Below, piece by piece: positions 1 through 6,369 of a stretch of DNA of 7,069 bases. A program made the position numbers and the translations under genes. Each line of letters begins with the position of its first letter. Positions within the stretch are counted from its first letter, which is position 1. The notes beneath the pieces are model-generated. The model saw only the letters and a list, made by a program, of their open reading frames with translations. It was not told the DNA's origin and searched no databases. The stretch covers positions 1 through 7,069 of the forward strand of contig CALLCD010000255.1 of NCBI GenBank assembly GCA_938049795.1. The letters run 5' to 3'. The DNA comes from an uncultured Hyphomonadaceae bacterium. GTDB lineage: Bacteria > Pseudomonadota > Alphaproteobacteria > Caulobacterales > Hyphomonadaceae.

Positions 1-214
1 CCTCTTTGTCGAAACCCTCAAAGAACTGCCCGCCACCCTCATGCTCCGCCCGTTCAACTGGGACACGCTCGCCGTGCGCGCCTATGTCTACGCCTCCGAC
101 GAACGCCTGCCCGCCGCCGCGCTGCCATCGCTCGCCATCACACTCGCTGGACTCCTGCCCGTTATCCTGCTTTCGCGTCAGCTCTCGCGCCCCCGCAAAG
201 GTCAATCAGCATGA
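1..214 (+). CDS. Iron-type ABC transporter permease, C-terminal end (FbpB-like, partial)
   Basis: The reading frame enters from outside the window (first full codon at base 2) and ends with TGA at 212-214, giving the last 70 residues of an integral membrane protein. The fragment carries the block ETLKELPATLMLRPFNWDTLA (residues 4-24), followed by R-A-Y and A-S-D-E. This is the stretch downstream of the EAA loop in FbpB/HitB/AfuB-family ferric-iron permeases. A final hydrophobic segment runs from about residue 44 to 57 and is followed by a basic cytoplasmic tail (SRQLSRPRKG). The family forms the inner-membrane channel that takes Fe(III) from a periplasmic binding protein. The stop overlaps the start of the ATPase gene as ATGA, so the two are translationally coupled. 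The promoter and any Fur site would lie outside the window. Iron specificity is inferred from this short block; a thiamine or polyamine substrate is less likely. Confidence 0.85.
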   Translation, partial: LFVETLKELPATLMLRPFNWDTLAVRAYVYASDERLPAAALPSLAITLAGLLPVILLSRQLSRPRKGQSA

Positions 215-1251
215 CACAGAGACACAATCTCATCGCGGAAAACGTCTCCTGCAAATATGGCGATACCCTCATCGTCGATTCTGCAAATCTCACCCTGACC
301 CCCGGCAAAATCACAGCCCTCTTAGGCCCCTCCGGCGCAGGAAAATCCACCTTGCTCAGACTGTTCAGCGGCCTTGAAACCCCAAGCTCTGGCCGCGTTC
401 TGCATGGCGATACCGTACTGTCTGATGACCACATCATGATCCCCGCAGAGCGCCGCCGCATCGGCATCGTGTTCCAGGACTTTGCCCTCTTTCCGAACCT
501 CACCGCGACCCAGAACATTGCCTTCGGCCTCGCCCATCTGCCTCAGCCCGAACGCCTCGCCCTCGCTGCCGATTGGCTCGCCCGCATCTCGCTCTCAGCC
601 CGCGCCGACGCCTATCCCCACCAAATGTCCGGCGGCGAGCAGCAACGCGTCACCATCGCCCGCGCCCTTGCGCCAGATCCGGTCGCTCTCCTGATGGACG
701 AACCCTTCTCCGGCCTCGATCCAGCCCTGCGCGACGATGTGCGCCAGACCGCCCTCTCGGCCATCCAAAGCCTCGGCATTCCGGCCCTGCTCGTCACCCA
801 TGACGCCGCCGAAGCCATGCTCCATGCCGACCATCTCGCCATCATGCATGCAGGCAAAATCAGCCAGCAAGGCACCCCCGACACGCTCTACACACAGCCC
901 AAAGACGAAGCCACAGCCACCGCCCTCGGCCCGATCATCAAACTCACCGCCCATCACAACACGACCACTGGCGAAATCGAGACCCCGCTCGGCAACATCC
1001 CCGCCCCCGCCTCGTTCGCGCCCACCAAAGCCCCGTTCACCCTCGGCCTCCGCCCCGAAGCCTTCACCCTCGACCCGTCTTCCACCGTCCAAGCGCAAGT
1101 CCGCTCCGCCCGCCGCAATGGCCCCCTGACAGAGCTCAAAATCGAGCGAGAGGGCACAAACGCCACCCTTCTCGTCCCCTCAAACACAGACACCCCGCCC
1201 TCCGGCACCATCGGACTGCGCCTAAATCCCGCGCTCTGCTTTGTTTTATAG
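211..1251 (+). CDS. ABC transporter ATP-binding protein, ferric-iron/polyamine (FbpC/PotA) type with C-terminal TOBE region
   Basis: This 346-residue cytoplasmic ATPase would drive the permease encoded just upstream. All nucleotide-binding motifs are intact: Walker A GPSGAGKST (39-47), Q-loop Gln89, signature MSGGEQQR (139-146), Walker B ALLMDEP (159-165) with catalytic Glu164, D-loop SGLD (167-170) and switch His197. From about residue 240 to the end is a beta-rich extension with GLRPEAF (279-285), typical of the TOBE domain of the MOI/CUT1-like family that includes FbpC and PotA. The length agrees with FbpC (about 350). The start ATG is the one inside the ATGA overlap and has AAAGG nine bases upstream (197-201). 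The iron assignment rests on the linked permease fragment, since the ATPase alone does not separate iron from polyamine or sulfate systems. No intrinsic terminator is visible after the stop. Confidence 0.93.
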   Translation: MTQRHNLIAENVSCKYGDTLIVDSANLTLTPGKITALLGPSGAGKSTLLRLFSGLETPSSGRVLHGDTVLSDDHIMIPAERRRIGIVFQDFALFPNLTATQNIAFGLAHLPQPERLALAADWLARISLSARADAYPHQMSGGEQQRVTIARALAPDPVALLMDEPFSGLDPALRDDVRQTALSAIQSLGIPALLVTHDAAEAMLHADHLAIMHAGKISQQGTPDTLYTQPKDEATATALGPIIKLTAHHNTTTGEIETPLGNIPAPASFAPTKAPFTLGLRPEAFTLDPSSTVQAQVRSARRNGPLTELKIEREGTNATLLVPSNTDTPPSGTIGLRLNPALCFVL

Positions 1252-1257
1252 CGTCTT

Positions 1258-1286
1258 TTGCGACCCGCTTACATTTGCGTCATAAT
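1258..1286 (+). promoter_or_regulatory. Candidate sigma70-type promoter for the M48 protease gene
   Basis: TTGCGA (1258-1263) and CATAAT (1281-1286) are separated by exactly 17 bases. They match the TTGACA/TATAAT consensus at 4 of 6 and 5 of 6 positions. The site lies in an AT-richer gap directly after the ABC transporter stop and would start transcription near 1293, leaving a leader of about 64 nt before the protease ATG. An 8-bp palindrome TGCATGCA (1286-1293) overlaps the -10 end and the predicted start point. It could be an operator or chance. The assignment is by eye only. Confidence 0.5.
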
Positions 1287-1342
1287 GCATGCACTTACTC
1301 GCCATTTGGCTGCATTCATCCTACAGTCGCCACAATTCTATT

Positions 1343-1346
1343 GGAG
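1343..1346 (+). promoter_or_regulatory. Shine-Dalgarno site that selects the 1357 start
   Basis: GGAG lies ten bases before the ATG at 1357. The same frame is open back to an ATG at 1258, but that longer start has no ribosome site, would overlap the candidate promoter, and would place 33 non-conserved residues in front of a perfect signal peptide. The ATG at 1349 is in another frame. The start at 1357 is therefore preferred. Confidence 0.6.
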
Positions 1347-1356
1347 ATATGACGGC

Positions 1357-2715
1357 ATGTTACGCTCGTTTTTCAAAGCCGCCACGCTCGCTCTCGCCAG
1401 CCTCGCCCTCTCGCTGCCCGCGATGGCGCAGGGCTTTATCCGCGACGCCGAAATTGAGGCCATCTTGCGCGAATATACCGACCCGATCCTCGAAGCGGCG
1501 GGCCTAATCCCCGAAGATGTCGGCCTGTTTCTTATCGGCGACCCCAGCCTCAACGCCTTCGTCGCCGGTGGCCAGCGCATCCATCTCAATACCGGCCTCA
1601 TCATCCGCACCGAAACCCCCGGCCAGCTTAAAGGCGTCATCGCCCACGAAACGGGGCACATTTCCGGCGCACATGGCGCACGCCGCGCCGCCGATTTCGC
1701 CAAATCCGCCCGCTCGGGCTATGTCTCCATCGGCCTCGGCATCATCGCCCTTGCCGCCGGCGCCCCCGAACTTGGCGCAGCCCTGATCGCCAATTCCCGG
1801 CAGCTCACCGCGCTGAGCTTCTTCACCCACACCCGCGCCCAAGAATCCTCCGCCGATCAGGCTGCCGTCACCTTCCTCGAACGCACCGGCCAATCGCCCG
1901 CTGGCCTTGTCGAGTTTTTCGAAGAGTTCCGCTATCAGGAAGTCCTCTCCGAAGCCCGCCGCTTTGAATATTTCCGCACCCACCCGCTCGCCTCCGACCG
2001 GATTCGCTCCCTGCGCGCCCGCGCCGAGGAAACCGGCTTGATGGATGTTCCCGCAACAGAACGCGAGCTTGCCCAGATGGCCGTCATGCACGCCAAGCTG
2101 ATCGGTTTTCTCGAGCCGCCCGTCGTCGTCTATCAGCGCTATCCCGAAACCGATACCAGCGAGCCCGCCCGCTATGCCCGCGCCATCTCCGCCATGCAGA
2201 GCGTTGATCTCGGCAAAGCCATTATCGAGATCGACGAGCTTCTCGAAATCAATCCGGAGAACCCGTATTATCACGAGCTTAAAGGCCAGATCCTGTTCGA
2301 GTTTGGTAAAATCGAAGACTCTATCGAGCCCAACCGCCGCGCCGTCGAATTGGCCCCAAACCAGCCCCTCCTGATGATTAGCTATGCCCGCTCCATCATC
2401 GCACGTGGCGGAGAAGGCGATGTTGAACAAGGCGAAACTCTTCTGCGCCAGTCGCTCATCGCCGAGCCGGATAATGCCTTCGCTTGGTCAGAGCTCGCCA
2501 AAGCCCTCGACAAGCAGGGCCGCCGCTACGAAGCCCAACTCGCCACCGCCGAGCGCTCCTTCCATATCGGAGATGTTGTCAGCGCCAATGCGTTTTCCCT
2601 CCGCGCCATTCAGGGGCTCGAACCGAACACCCCGCTCATGCGCCGCGCCCGCGATATTGCTGCGGTCACCGATTCGCGGCTCAAGGAAAACCGCAGATAT
2701 TATCGGGGCCGCTGA
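1357..2715 (+). CDS. Periplasmic M48-family zinc metalloprotease with TPR domain (BepA/YfgC-like)
   Basis: The 452-residue product starts with a classical Sec signal peptide: basic MLRSFFK, a hydrophobic core, and AMA|Q cleavage after residue 24. It should act in the periplasm. The zinc site is HETGH (97-101) followed by ISGAH, with Glu163 in the motif ESSAD (163-167) as third ligand. THPLASDRI places His209 46 residues after that Glu. In E. coli BepA the ligand Glu201 and the regulatory His246 are 45 apart, so the architecture matches. A hydrophobic insert (about 122-146) sits between the two zinc motifs. From about residue 271 to the end are helical TPR-like repeats (for example around 285-300, 303-334, 337-371, 374-407). 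The family degrades or assists stalled outer-membrane proteins. The protein contains no cysteine, so it is not itself a disulfide substrate. It has its own candidate promoter, and a DsbA-like gene follows. The start at 1357 is chosen on signal peptide and ribosome site. Confidence 0.92.
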   Translation: MLRSFFKAATLALASLALSLPAMAQGFIRDAEIEAILREYTDPILEAAGLIPEDVGLFLIGDPSLNAFVAGGQRIHLNTGLIIRTETPGQLKGVIAHETGHISGAHGARRAADFAKSARSGYVSIGLGIIALAAGAPELGAALIANSRQLTALSFFTHTRAQESSADQAAVTFLERTGQSPAGLVEFFEEFRYQEVLSEARRFEYFRTHPLASDRIRSLRARAEETGLMDVPATERELAQMAVMHAKLIGFLEPPVVVYQRYPETDTSEPARYARAISAMQSVDLGKAIIEIDELLEINPENPYYHELKGQILFEFGKIEDSIEPNRRAVELAPNQPLLMISYARSIIARGGEGDVEQGETLLRQSLIAEPDNAFAWSELAKALDKQGRRYEAQLATAERSFHIGDVVSANAFSLRAIQGLEPNTPLMRRARDIAAVTDSRLKENRRYYRGR

Positions 2716-2825
2716 ACGCCCCATCTTCCCAAATCCGGCAAATCCTGCCACTTTTTCCCATTGTTCATTAATAAAGTCAGGGCAAAGGTCCTGATAATCT
2801 GATCTTTTCCACAAGGAACCCCATC

Positions 2826-3563
2826 ATGCTCCGTTCCCTCCTAGGCTCCGCCGCCATCGCCACGTTCGCCCTCACTGCATGTGCCCAAGACACCGGCGCA
2901 TCCCCTGATCGTGCCGCCACCGAAGAGATTGTCCGCGAATATATTCTGGCCAATCCCGAGATTATCGAAGAAGCCCTGATCGCGCTCAACGACAAGCGCA
3001 AAGCTCAGGAAGAAGACGCCGCCCGCATCGCCGTCGCCCAAAACGCAGACCTCCTGTTTAACACGTCCAGCGACTACTCCATCGGCCCCGATGATGCGCC
3101 CGTCACCGTCGTCGAGTTCTTCGACTATCGCTGCGGTCCCTGCCGCGCGTCGATGAGTACCGTGAACGCCCTGCCCGCCAAATACCGCGATCAGGTCCGC
3201 GTCGTGTTCAAAGAGTTCCCCATCCTCTCACCCGAAAGCGAAGTGGCCGCCATTGCCGCCCTCGCCGCTGGCCGTCAGGGCAAATATGTCGAAATGCACC
3301 AGGCCTTCATGAAATCCTCCTCGCGCTTTACCGAGGGCGACATCCTGAAAATTGCCGGTGAGCTCGACCTCGACATGGATCAGTGGATGGAAGACCGACG
3401 CGATTCGGCCTTACGCACACAAGTCGCCGAGACGCGCACTCTCGCCCAGACCGTTGGCGCAAACGCCACCCCGACCTTCGTTGTCGGCGACACGCTCTTC
3501 TCCGGCCTCAACCGCGAACGCCTCGACAGCCTGATCACAGCCGAACTGGCAAAAGCAGGCTAA
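2826..3563 (+). CDS. DsbA-family thioredoxin-fold lipoprotein (ScsC/Com1-like)
   Basis: The 245-residue protein has a lipoprotein signal peptide ending in the lipobox LTAC, with the lipidated Cys at residue 19. Residue +2 is Ala and there is no Asp, so outer-membrane sorting would be expected if the Lol rule applies. A short helical segment (about 29-70, with YILANPEIIEEAL) resembles the N-terminal region of ScsC/Com1-type DsbA proteins. The catalytic domain follows: VVEFFDYRCGPC with active-site Cys103 and Cys106, a helical insert (about 137-205), and the cis-Pro loop ATPTFVVG with Pro216. It should oxidise or isomerise disulfides of exported proteins. The dipeptide between the cysteines is GP, as in thioredoxin, and not PH as in E. 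coli DsbA, so redox direction cannot be read from sequence. AAGGA (2813-2817) lies eight bases before the ATG. The gene is 110 bases after the M48 gene on the same strand, so co-transcription is possible but not shown. Confidence 0.9.
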   Translation: MLRSLLGSAAIATFALTACAQDTGASPDRAATEEIVREYILANPEIIEEALIALNDKRKAQEEDAARIAVAQNADLLFNTSSDYSIGPDDAPVTVVEFFDYRCGPCRASMSTVNALPAKYRDQVRVVFKEFPILSPESEVAAIAALAAGRQGKYVEMHQAFMKSSSRFTEGDILKIAGELDLDMDQWMEDRRDSALRTQVAETRTLAQTVGANATPTFVVGDTLFSGLNRERLDSLITAELAKAG

Positions 3564-3584
3564 ACCGGGTCCGTCAGGCCACGC

Positions 3585-6200
3585 CTAGTTCAGCGCGCTT
3601 GTCCCCTTGGCAAACCCGTTTGGCACCCCATTGATCGAGAGCGCGTCGCCCTCGACATCAATCGTGATCGTCTCGCCATCAAGGATGCGCCCTTCGAGAA
3701 TGAGCCGCGCCAGCGGGTCTTGCAGTTCGGTCTGGATCGTTCGCTTGAGCGGCCGCGCGCCATAGACCGGATCATAGCCGCGCGCCGCCAGCCAGTGTCG
3801 CGCCGCGTCGCTCAGCTCAATCGACAGTTTCCGGCTTTCGAGCAGCTGACCGAGCCGCGCAATCTGTATACCGACAATCACATCAATCTCCGCCCGCCCG
3901 AGCCGCCCGAACAGCACCGTCTCGTCAATCCGGTTGATAAATTCCGGCCGAAAATGCAGCTTGATCGCCTCGGACACGCTCGCCCGCTGCGCCTCGGAAA
4001 TCGGCCCTTCATCCCCGCTCGCCAAAGCATCCGCACCGAGATTACTCGTCATGATGATCAACGTATTGCGAAAATCCACCGTCCGCCCCTGCCCATCGGT
4101 CAGCCGCCCATCATCGAGCACTTGCAACAGCGTGTTAAACAGATCCGGATGCGCCTTCTCGACCTCGTCAAACAATACAACTTGATAGGGCCGCCGCCGC
4201 ACCGCTTCGGTCAACACCCCGCCCTCATCATAGCCGACATAGCCCGGAGGCGCTCCGATCAGCCGCGCCACCGAATGCTTCTCCGAATACTCAGACATAT
4301 CGAGCCGGATAATCGCGCTGTCATCATCAAACAGAAACTCGGCCAGCGCCTTGGTCAGCTCCGTCTTACCCACCCCCGTCGGTCCGACAAACAGAAATGA
4401 TCCAATCGGCCGCGCCGGATCTTGCAAGCCCGCCCGCGACCGCCGCACGGCATTAGACACCGCCGCCAAAGCCTCTTCCTGCCCAACAACCCGCGCGCGC
4501 AACGCGTCTTCCATGCGCAGCAATTTCTCGCGCTCACCTTCGAGCATTTTCTCGACCGGAACGCCCGTCCATTTCGACACAACCCGCGCAATATCGTCCG
4601 GCACCACCGTTTCCGACACCAGCGAGCCTGCGCCATCCTCACCCGCCTCAACCTCGGCAATCGCCGCTTCCAGCTTCGGGATCTCGCCATATTTCAGCTC
4701 CGACGCGCGGCTCAAATCTCCCTGCCGTTCGGCCTCGGCCAGTTCCGACAAAGCCCGGTCGAGCGCTTCCTTGGCGGACGCTGCGCCTTTGAGCTTATTC
4801 TTCTCCGCCGCCCAAATGCCGGTCAGCTCATCGGACGCCGTCGTCAGCTCGGCAATCTCCTCGTCGAGCGTGGCCAGCCGGTCCTTCGACGCGGCATCCT
4901 TTTCCTTCTTCAGCGCCTCCGCCTCGATCTGCAATTGCATCAGCCGCCGGTCAATCTCGTCCAATTCCTCGGGCTTGGAATCCACTTCCATCCGAATGTG
5001 CGAGGCCGCCTCATCCATCAGGTCAATCGCCTTGTCCGGCAAAAACCTGTCGGTGATATAGCGATGCGATAAGGTCGCCGCCGAGACCAGAGCGCGATCT
5101 GAAATCCGCACGCCATGATGGGCCTCATACCGCCCCTTTAGCCCGCGCAAGATCGAGATCGTATCTTCCACGCTCGGCTCGTCCACAAACACCGCCATAA
5201 ACCGCCGCGCCAGCGCCGCGTCCCCTTCGACATATTTGCGATACTCGTCCAGCGTCGTCGCGCCGACACAATGCAGCTCCCCACGCGCGAGCGCCGGCTT
5301 GAGCAAGTTCGACGCATCCATCGCGCCATCGGTTTTGCCCGCGCCGACCAGCATATGCATCTCGTCCACAAACAGCACCACCTCGCCCGCCGCCTCGCGC
5401 ACTTCCGTCAGCAGCGCTTTGAGCCGCTCCTCAAACTCCCCGCGATATTTCGCCCCCGCAATCAGCGCGCCCATATCCAGCGATAAGAGCCGCCGATTCT
5501 TCAGGCTCTCAGGCACATCGCCATTGATAATGCGCAAGGCCAACCCTTCGGCAATCGCCGTCTTGCCGACACCCGGTTCCCCGATCAGAACCGGATTGTT
5601 CTTGGTCCGGCGCGAGAGCACCTGCACCGTCCGGCGAATTTCCTCGTCCCGCCCGATCACCGGATCAAGCTTGCCCGCGCGCGCATCTGCGGTCAGATCA
5701 CGCGTATATTTCTTCAGCGCCTCATAGCCATCTTCCGCGTTCTGACTGTTCGCGGTGCGCCCCTGCCGCAGCTCATCGACCGCCCGCTGCAAGGCGGCCA
5801 CACTGACACCGCCCGCGCGCAAAGCCTCGCCCGCCGCATCCTTTTTCAGCTCCGCCAGCGACAGCAAAAGCCGCTCCACTGTCACAAATGCGTCGCCCGC
5901 CTCTTTCGCCGATGCCTCCGCATCCGCCAGCACCCGCGCCATTTGCGGGTCCGCATAAAGCCGCCCATCGCCGCCGGTCACTGCCGGAATCTTTTCCAGC
6001 GTCCGCGCCACCGCTCCGGCAACCAAAGCAACATCCCCGCCCGCCGCACGGATCAGATTGGCCGCGAACTGATCCTTGTCCGCAAGGAGTCCCGCAAGCA
6101 AATGGCTCGGCGTAAATTGTTGATGGTTTGCGGTCAGCGCCGCGTTTTGACCGTCTTGCAACACGCTGCGCGCCCGGTCGGTATACTGGTCCAGATTCAT
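3585..6200 (-). CDS. clpB: ATP-dependent chaperone ClpB (Hsp100 disaggregase)
   Basis: The full-length 871-residue protein (E. coli ClpB is 857) is a hexameric cytoplasmic disaggregase that works with DnaK to pull proteins out of aggregates. Domains in order: N-terminal substrate domain (1 to about 145); NBD1 with Walker A GEPGVGKT (207-214), pore loop KYRG (251-254), Walker B VLFVDE (275-280) and Arg fingers 332-333; middle coiled-coil domain (about 405-525), which separates ClpB from ClpA/ClpC; and NBD2 with Walker A GPTGVGKT (606-613), pore loop GYVG (653-656), Walker B VLFDE (675-679), Arg757 in FINRID and sensor-2 GARP (814-817). No ClpP-binding IGF/IGL loop was seen between NBD2 motifs. 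The ATG at 6198-6200 has AGGG six bases upstream. The gene runs toward the DsbA-like gene and stops 21 bases from it. The leader carries a candidate heat-shock promoter and an SD-masking hairpin. The internal GTG start used in E. coli at codon 149 is absent here (ACC). Confidence 0.98.
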   Translation of the reverse strand: MNLDQYTDRARSVLQDGQNAALTANHQQFTPSHLLAGLLADKDQFAANLIRAAGGDVALVAGAVARTLEKIPAVTGGDGRLYADPQMARVLADAEASAKEAGDAFVTVERLLLSLAELKKDAAGEALRAGGVSVAALQRAVDELRQGRTANSQNAEDGYEALKKYTRDLTADARAGKLDPVIGRDEEIRRTVQVLSRRTKNNPVLIGEPGVGKTAIAEGLALRIINGDVPESLKNRRLLSLDMGALIAGAKYRGEFEERLKALLTEVREAAGEVVLFVDEMHMLVGAGKTDGAMDASNLLKPALARGELHCVGATTLDEYRKYVEGDAALARRFMAVFVDEPSVEDTISILRGLKGRYEAHHGVRISDRALVSAATLSHRYITDRFLPDKAIDLMDEAASHIRMEVDSKPEELDEIDRRLMQLQIEAEALKKEKDAASKDRLATLDEEIAELTTASDELTGIWAAEKNKLKGAASAKEALDRALSELAEAERQGDLSRASELKYGEIPKLEAAIAEVEAGEDGAGSLVSETVVPDDIARVVSKWTGVPVEKMLEGEREKLLRMEDALRARVVGQEEALAAVSNAVRRSRAGLQDPARPIGSFLFVGPTGVGKTELTKALAEFLFDDDSAIIRLDMSEYSEKHSVARLIGAPPGYVGYDEGGVLTEAVRRRPYQVVLFDEVEKAHPDLFNTLLQVLDDGRLTDGQGRTVDFRNTLIIMTSNLGADALASGDEGPISEAQRASVSEAIKLHFRPEFINRIDETVLFGRLGRAEIDVIVGIQIARLGQLLESRKLSIELSDAARHWLAARGYDPVYGARPLKRTIQTELQDPLARLILEGRILDGETITIDVEGDALSINGVPNGFAKGTSALN

Positions 6201-6202
6201 AT

Positions 6203-6229
6203 CATGCCCTCTCGCTCAAGCAGGGAATA
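6203..6229 (-). promoter_or_regulatory. Candidate SD-sequestering hairpin in the clpB leader (ROSE-like RNA thermometer?)
   Basis: Read on the minus strand, the leader can fold so that the ribosome site GAGAGGG (6213-6207) is fully paired. Pairs are U6222-A6210, C6223-G6209, C6224-G6208 and C6225-G6207. Then comes a U6226/C6206 mismatch, and outside it U6227-A6205, A6228-U6204 and U6229-G6203. On the loop side, G6221 is bulged and C6220-G6211, U6219-A6212 and U6218-G6213 close a GAGC loop. The anti-SD strand contains CUGCU with its G bulged, close to the UYGCU motif of ROSE thermometers, which open with heat. Two further short stems lie upstream: CCGC/GCGG (6286-6283 with 6279-6276) and GCCC/GGGC (6272-6269 with 6260-6257). 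Pairing is seen in the sequence; the thermometer function is inference. Confidence 0.35.
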
Positions 6230-6306
6230 GTTCGCTCTGCCGCTTCTGCGCACAAAGCCCTCAAAATCGGGCATCCCGCTTGGCGGCAACACCCTGTTCG
6301 AGCCTG

Positions 6307-6335
6307 ATGTGGGGACCGTCAAACCCGCGCGCAAG
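6307..6335 (-). promoter_or_regulatory. Candidate RpoH (sigma32)-type heat-shock promoter for clpB
   Basis: On the minus strand, CTTGCGC (6335-6329) is followed after 14 bases by CCCCACAT (6314-6307). The E. coli sigma32 consensus is CTTGAAA, 13-15 bases, CCCCATNT. The -35 matches at CTTG only, and the -10 matches 7 of 8 positions. The site sits in the only gap between the aminotransferase stop and clpB, and would give a leader of about 100 nt. RpoH control of clpB is well established in proteobacteria, which raises the prior. A sigma70 alternative, TTGACG (6322-6317), has no convincing -10. Confidence 0.45.
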
Positions 6336-6369
6336 AGCGCTAGACCAATTTCCAGACAGATGCGCTGAT

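Noticed and set aside
1258..1356. N-terminal extension of the M48 gene to an ATG at 1258
   Set aside because: It has no ribosome site, buries the signal peptide behind 33 residues of unlikely sequence, and overlaps the candidate promoter. The ATG at 1357 fits much better.
1504..2430. 308-residue open frame on the minus strand inside the M48 gene
   Set aside because: It is a mirror of the GC-rich M48 coding strand, is rich in Gly/Ala/Asp low-complexity sequence, and has no recognisable domain. The + strand gene is unambiguous.
2705..2722. Hairpin GGGGC/GCCCC spanning the M48 stop codon as a terminator
   Set aside because: It has five pairs with an 8-base loop, but the following bases (ATCTTCCC) are not a T-run. 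The evidence is too weak to call.
2745..2798. Separate promoter for the DsbA-like gene (GATAAT at 2793-2798)
   Set aside because: The -10 matches 5 of 6, but no acceptable -35 exists at 16-18 bases. The best candidate, TTAATA (2768-2773), is 19 bases away. CTGCCA (2745-2750) paired with ATTAAT is also poor.
3720..5061. Long + strand open frames (3720-4400, 4351-5061) antisense to clpB
   Set aside because: They are composition-driven shadows (Arg/Ser/Pro-rich) opposite fully conserved ClpB domains.
6331..6340. GCGC/GCGC stem after the aminotransferase as a terminator
   Set aside because: The GCGC-TCTT region gives only a four-pair stem and is followed by GCGGG with no T-run. The bases are better explained as part of the candidate RpoH promoter.
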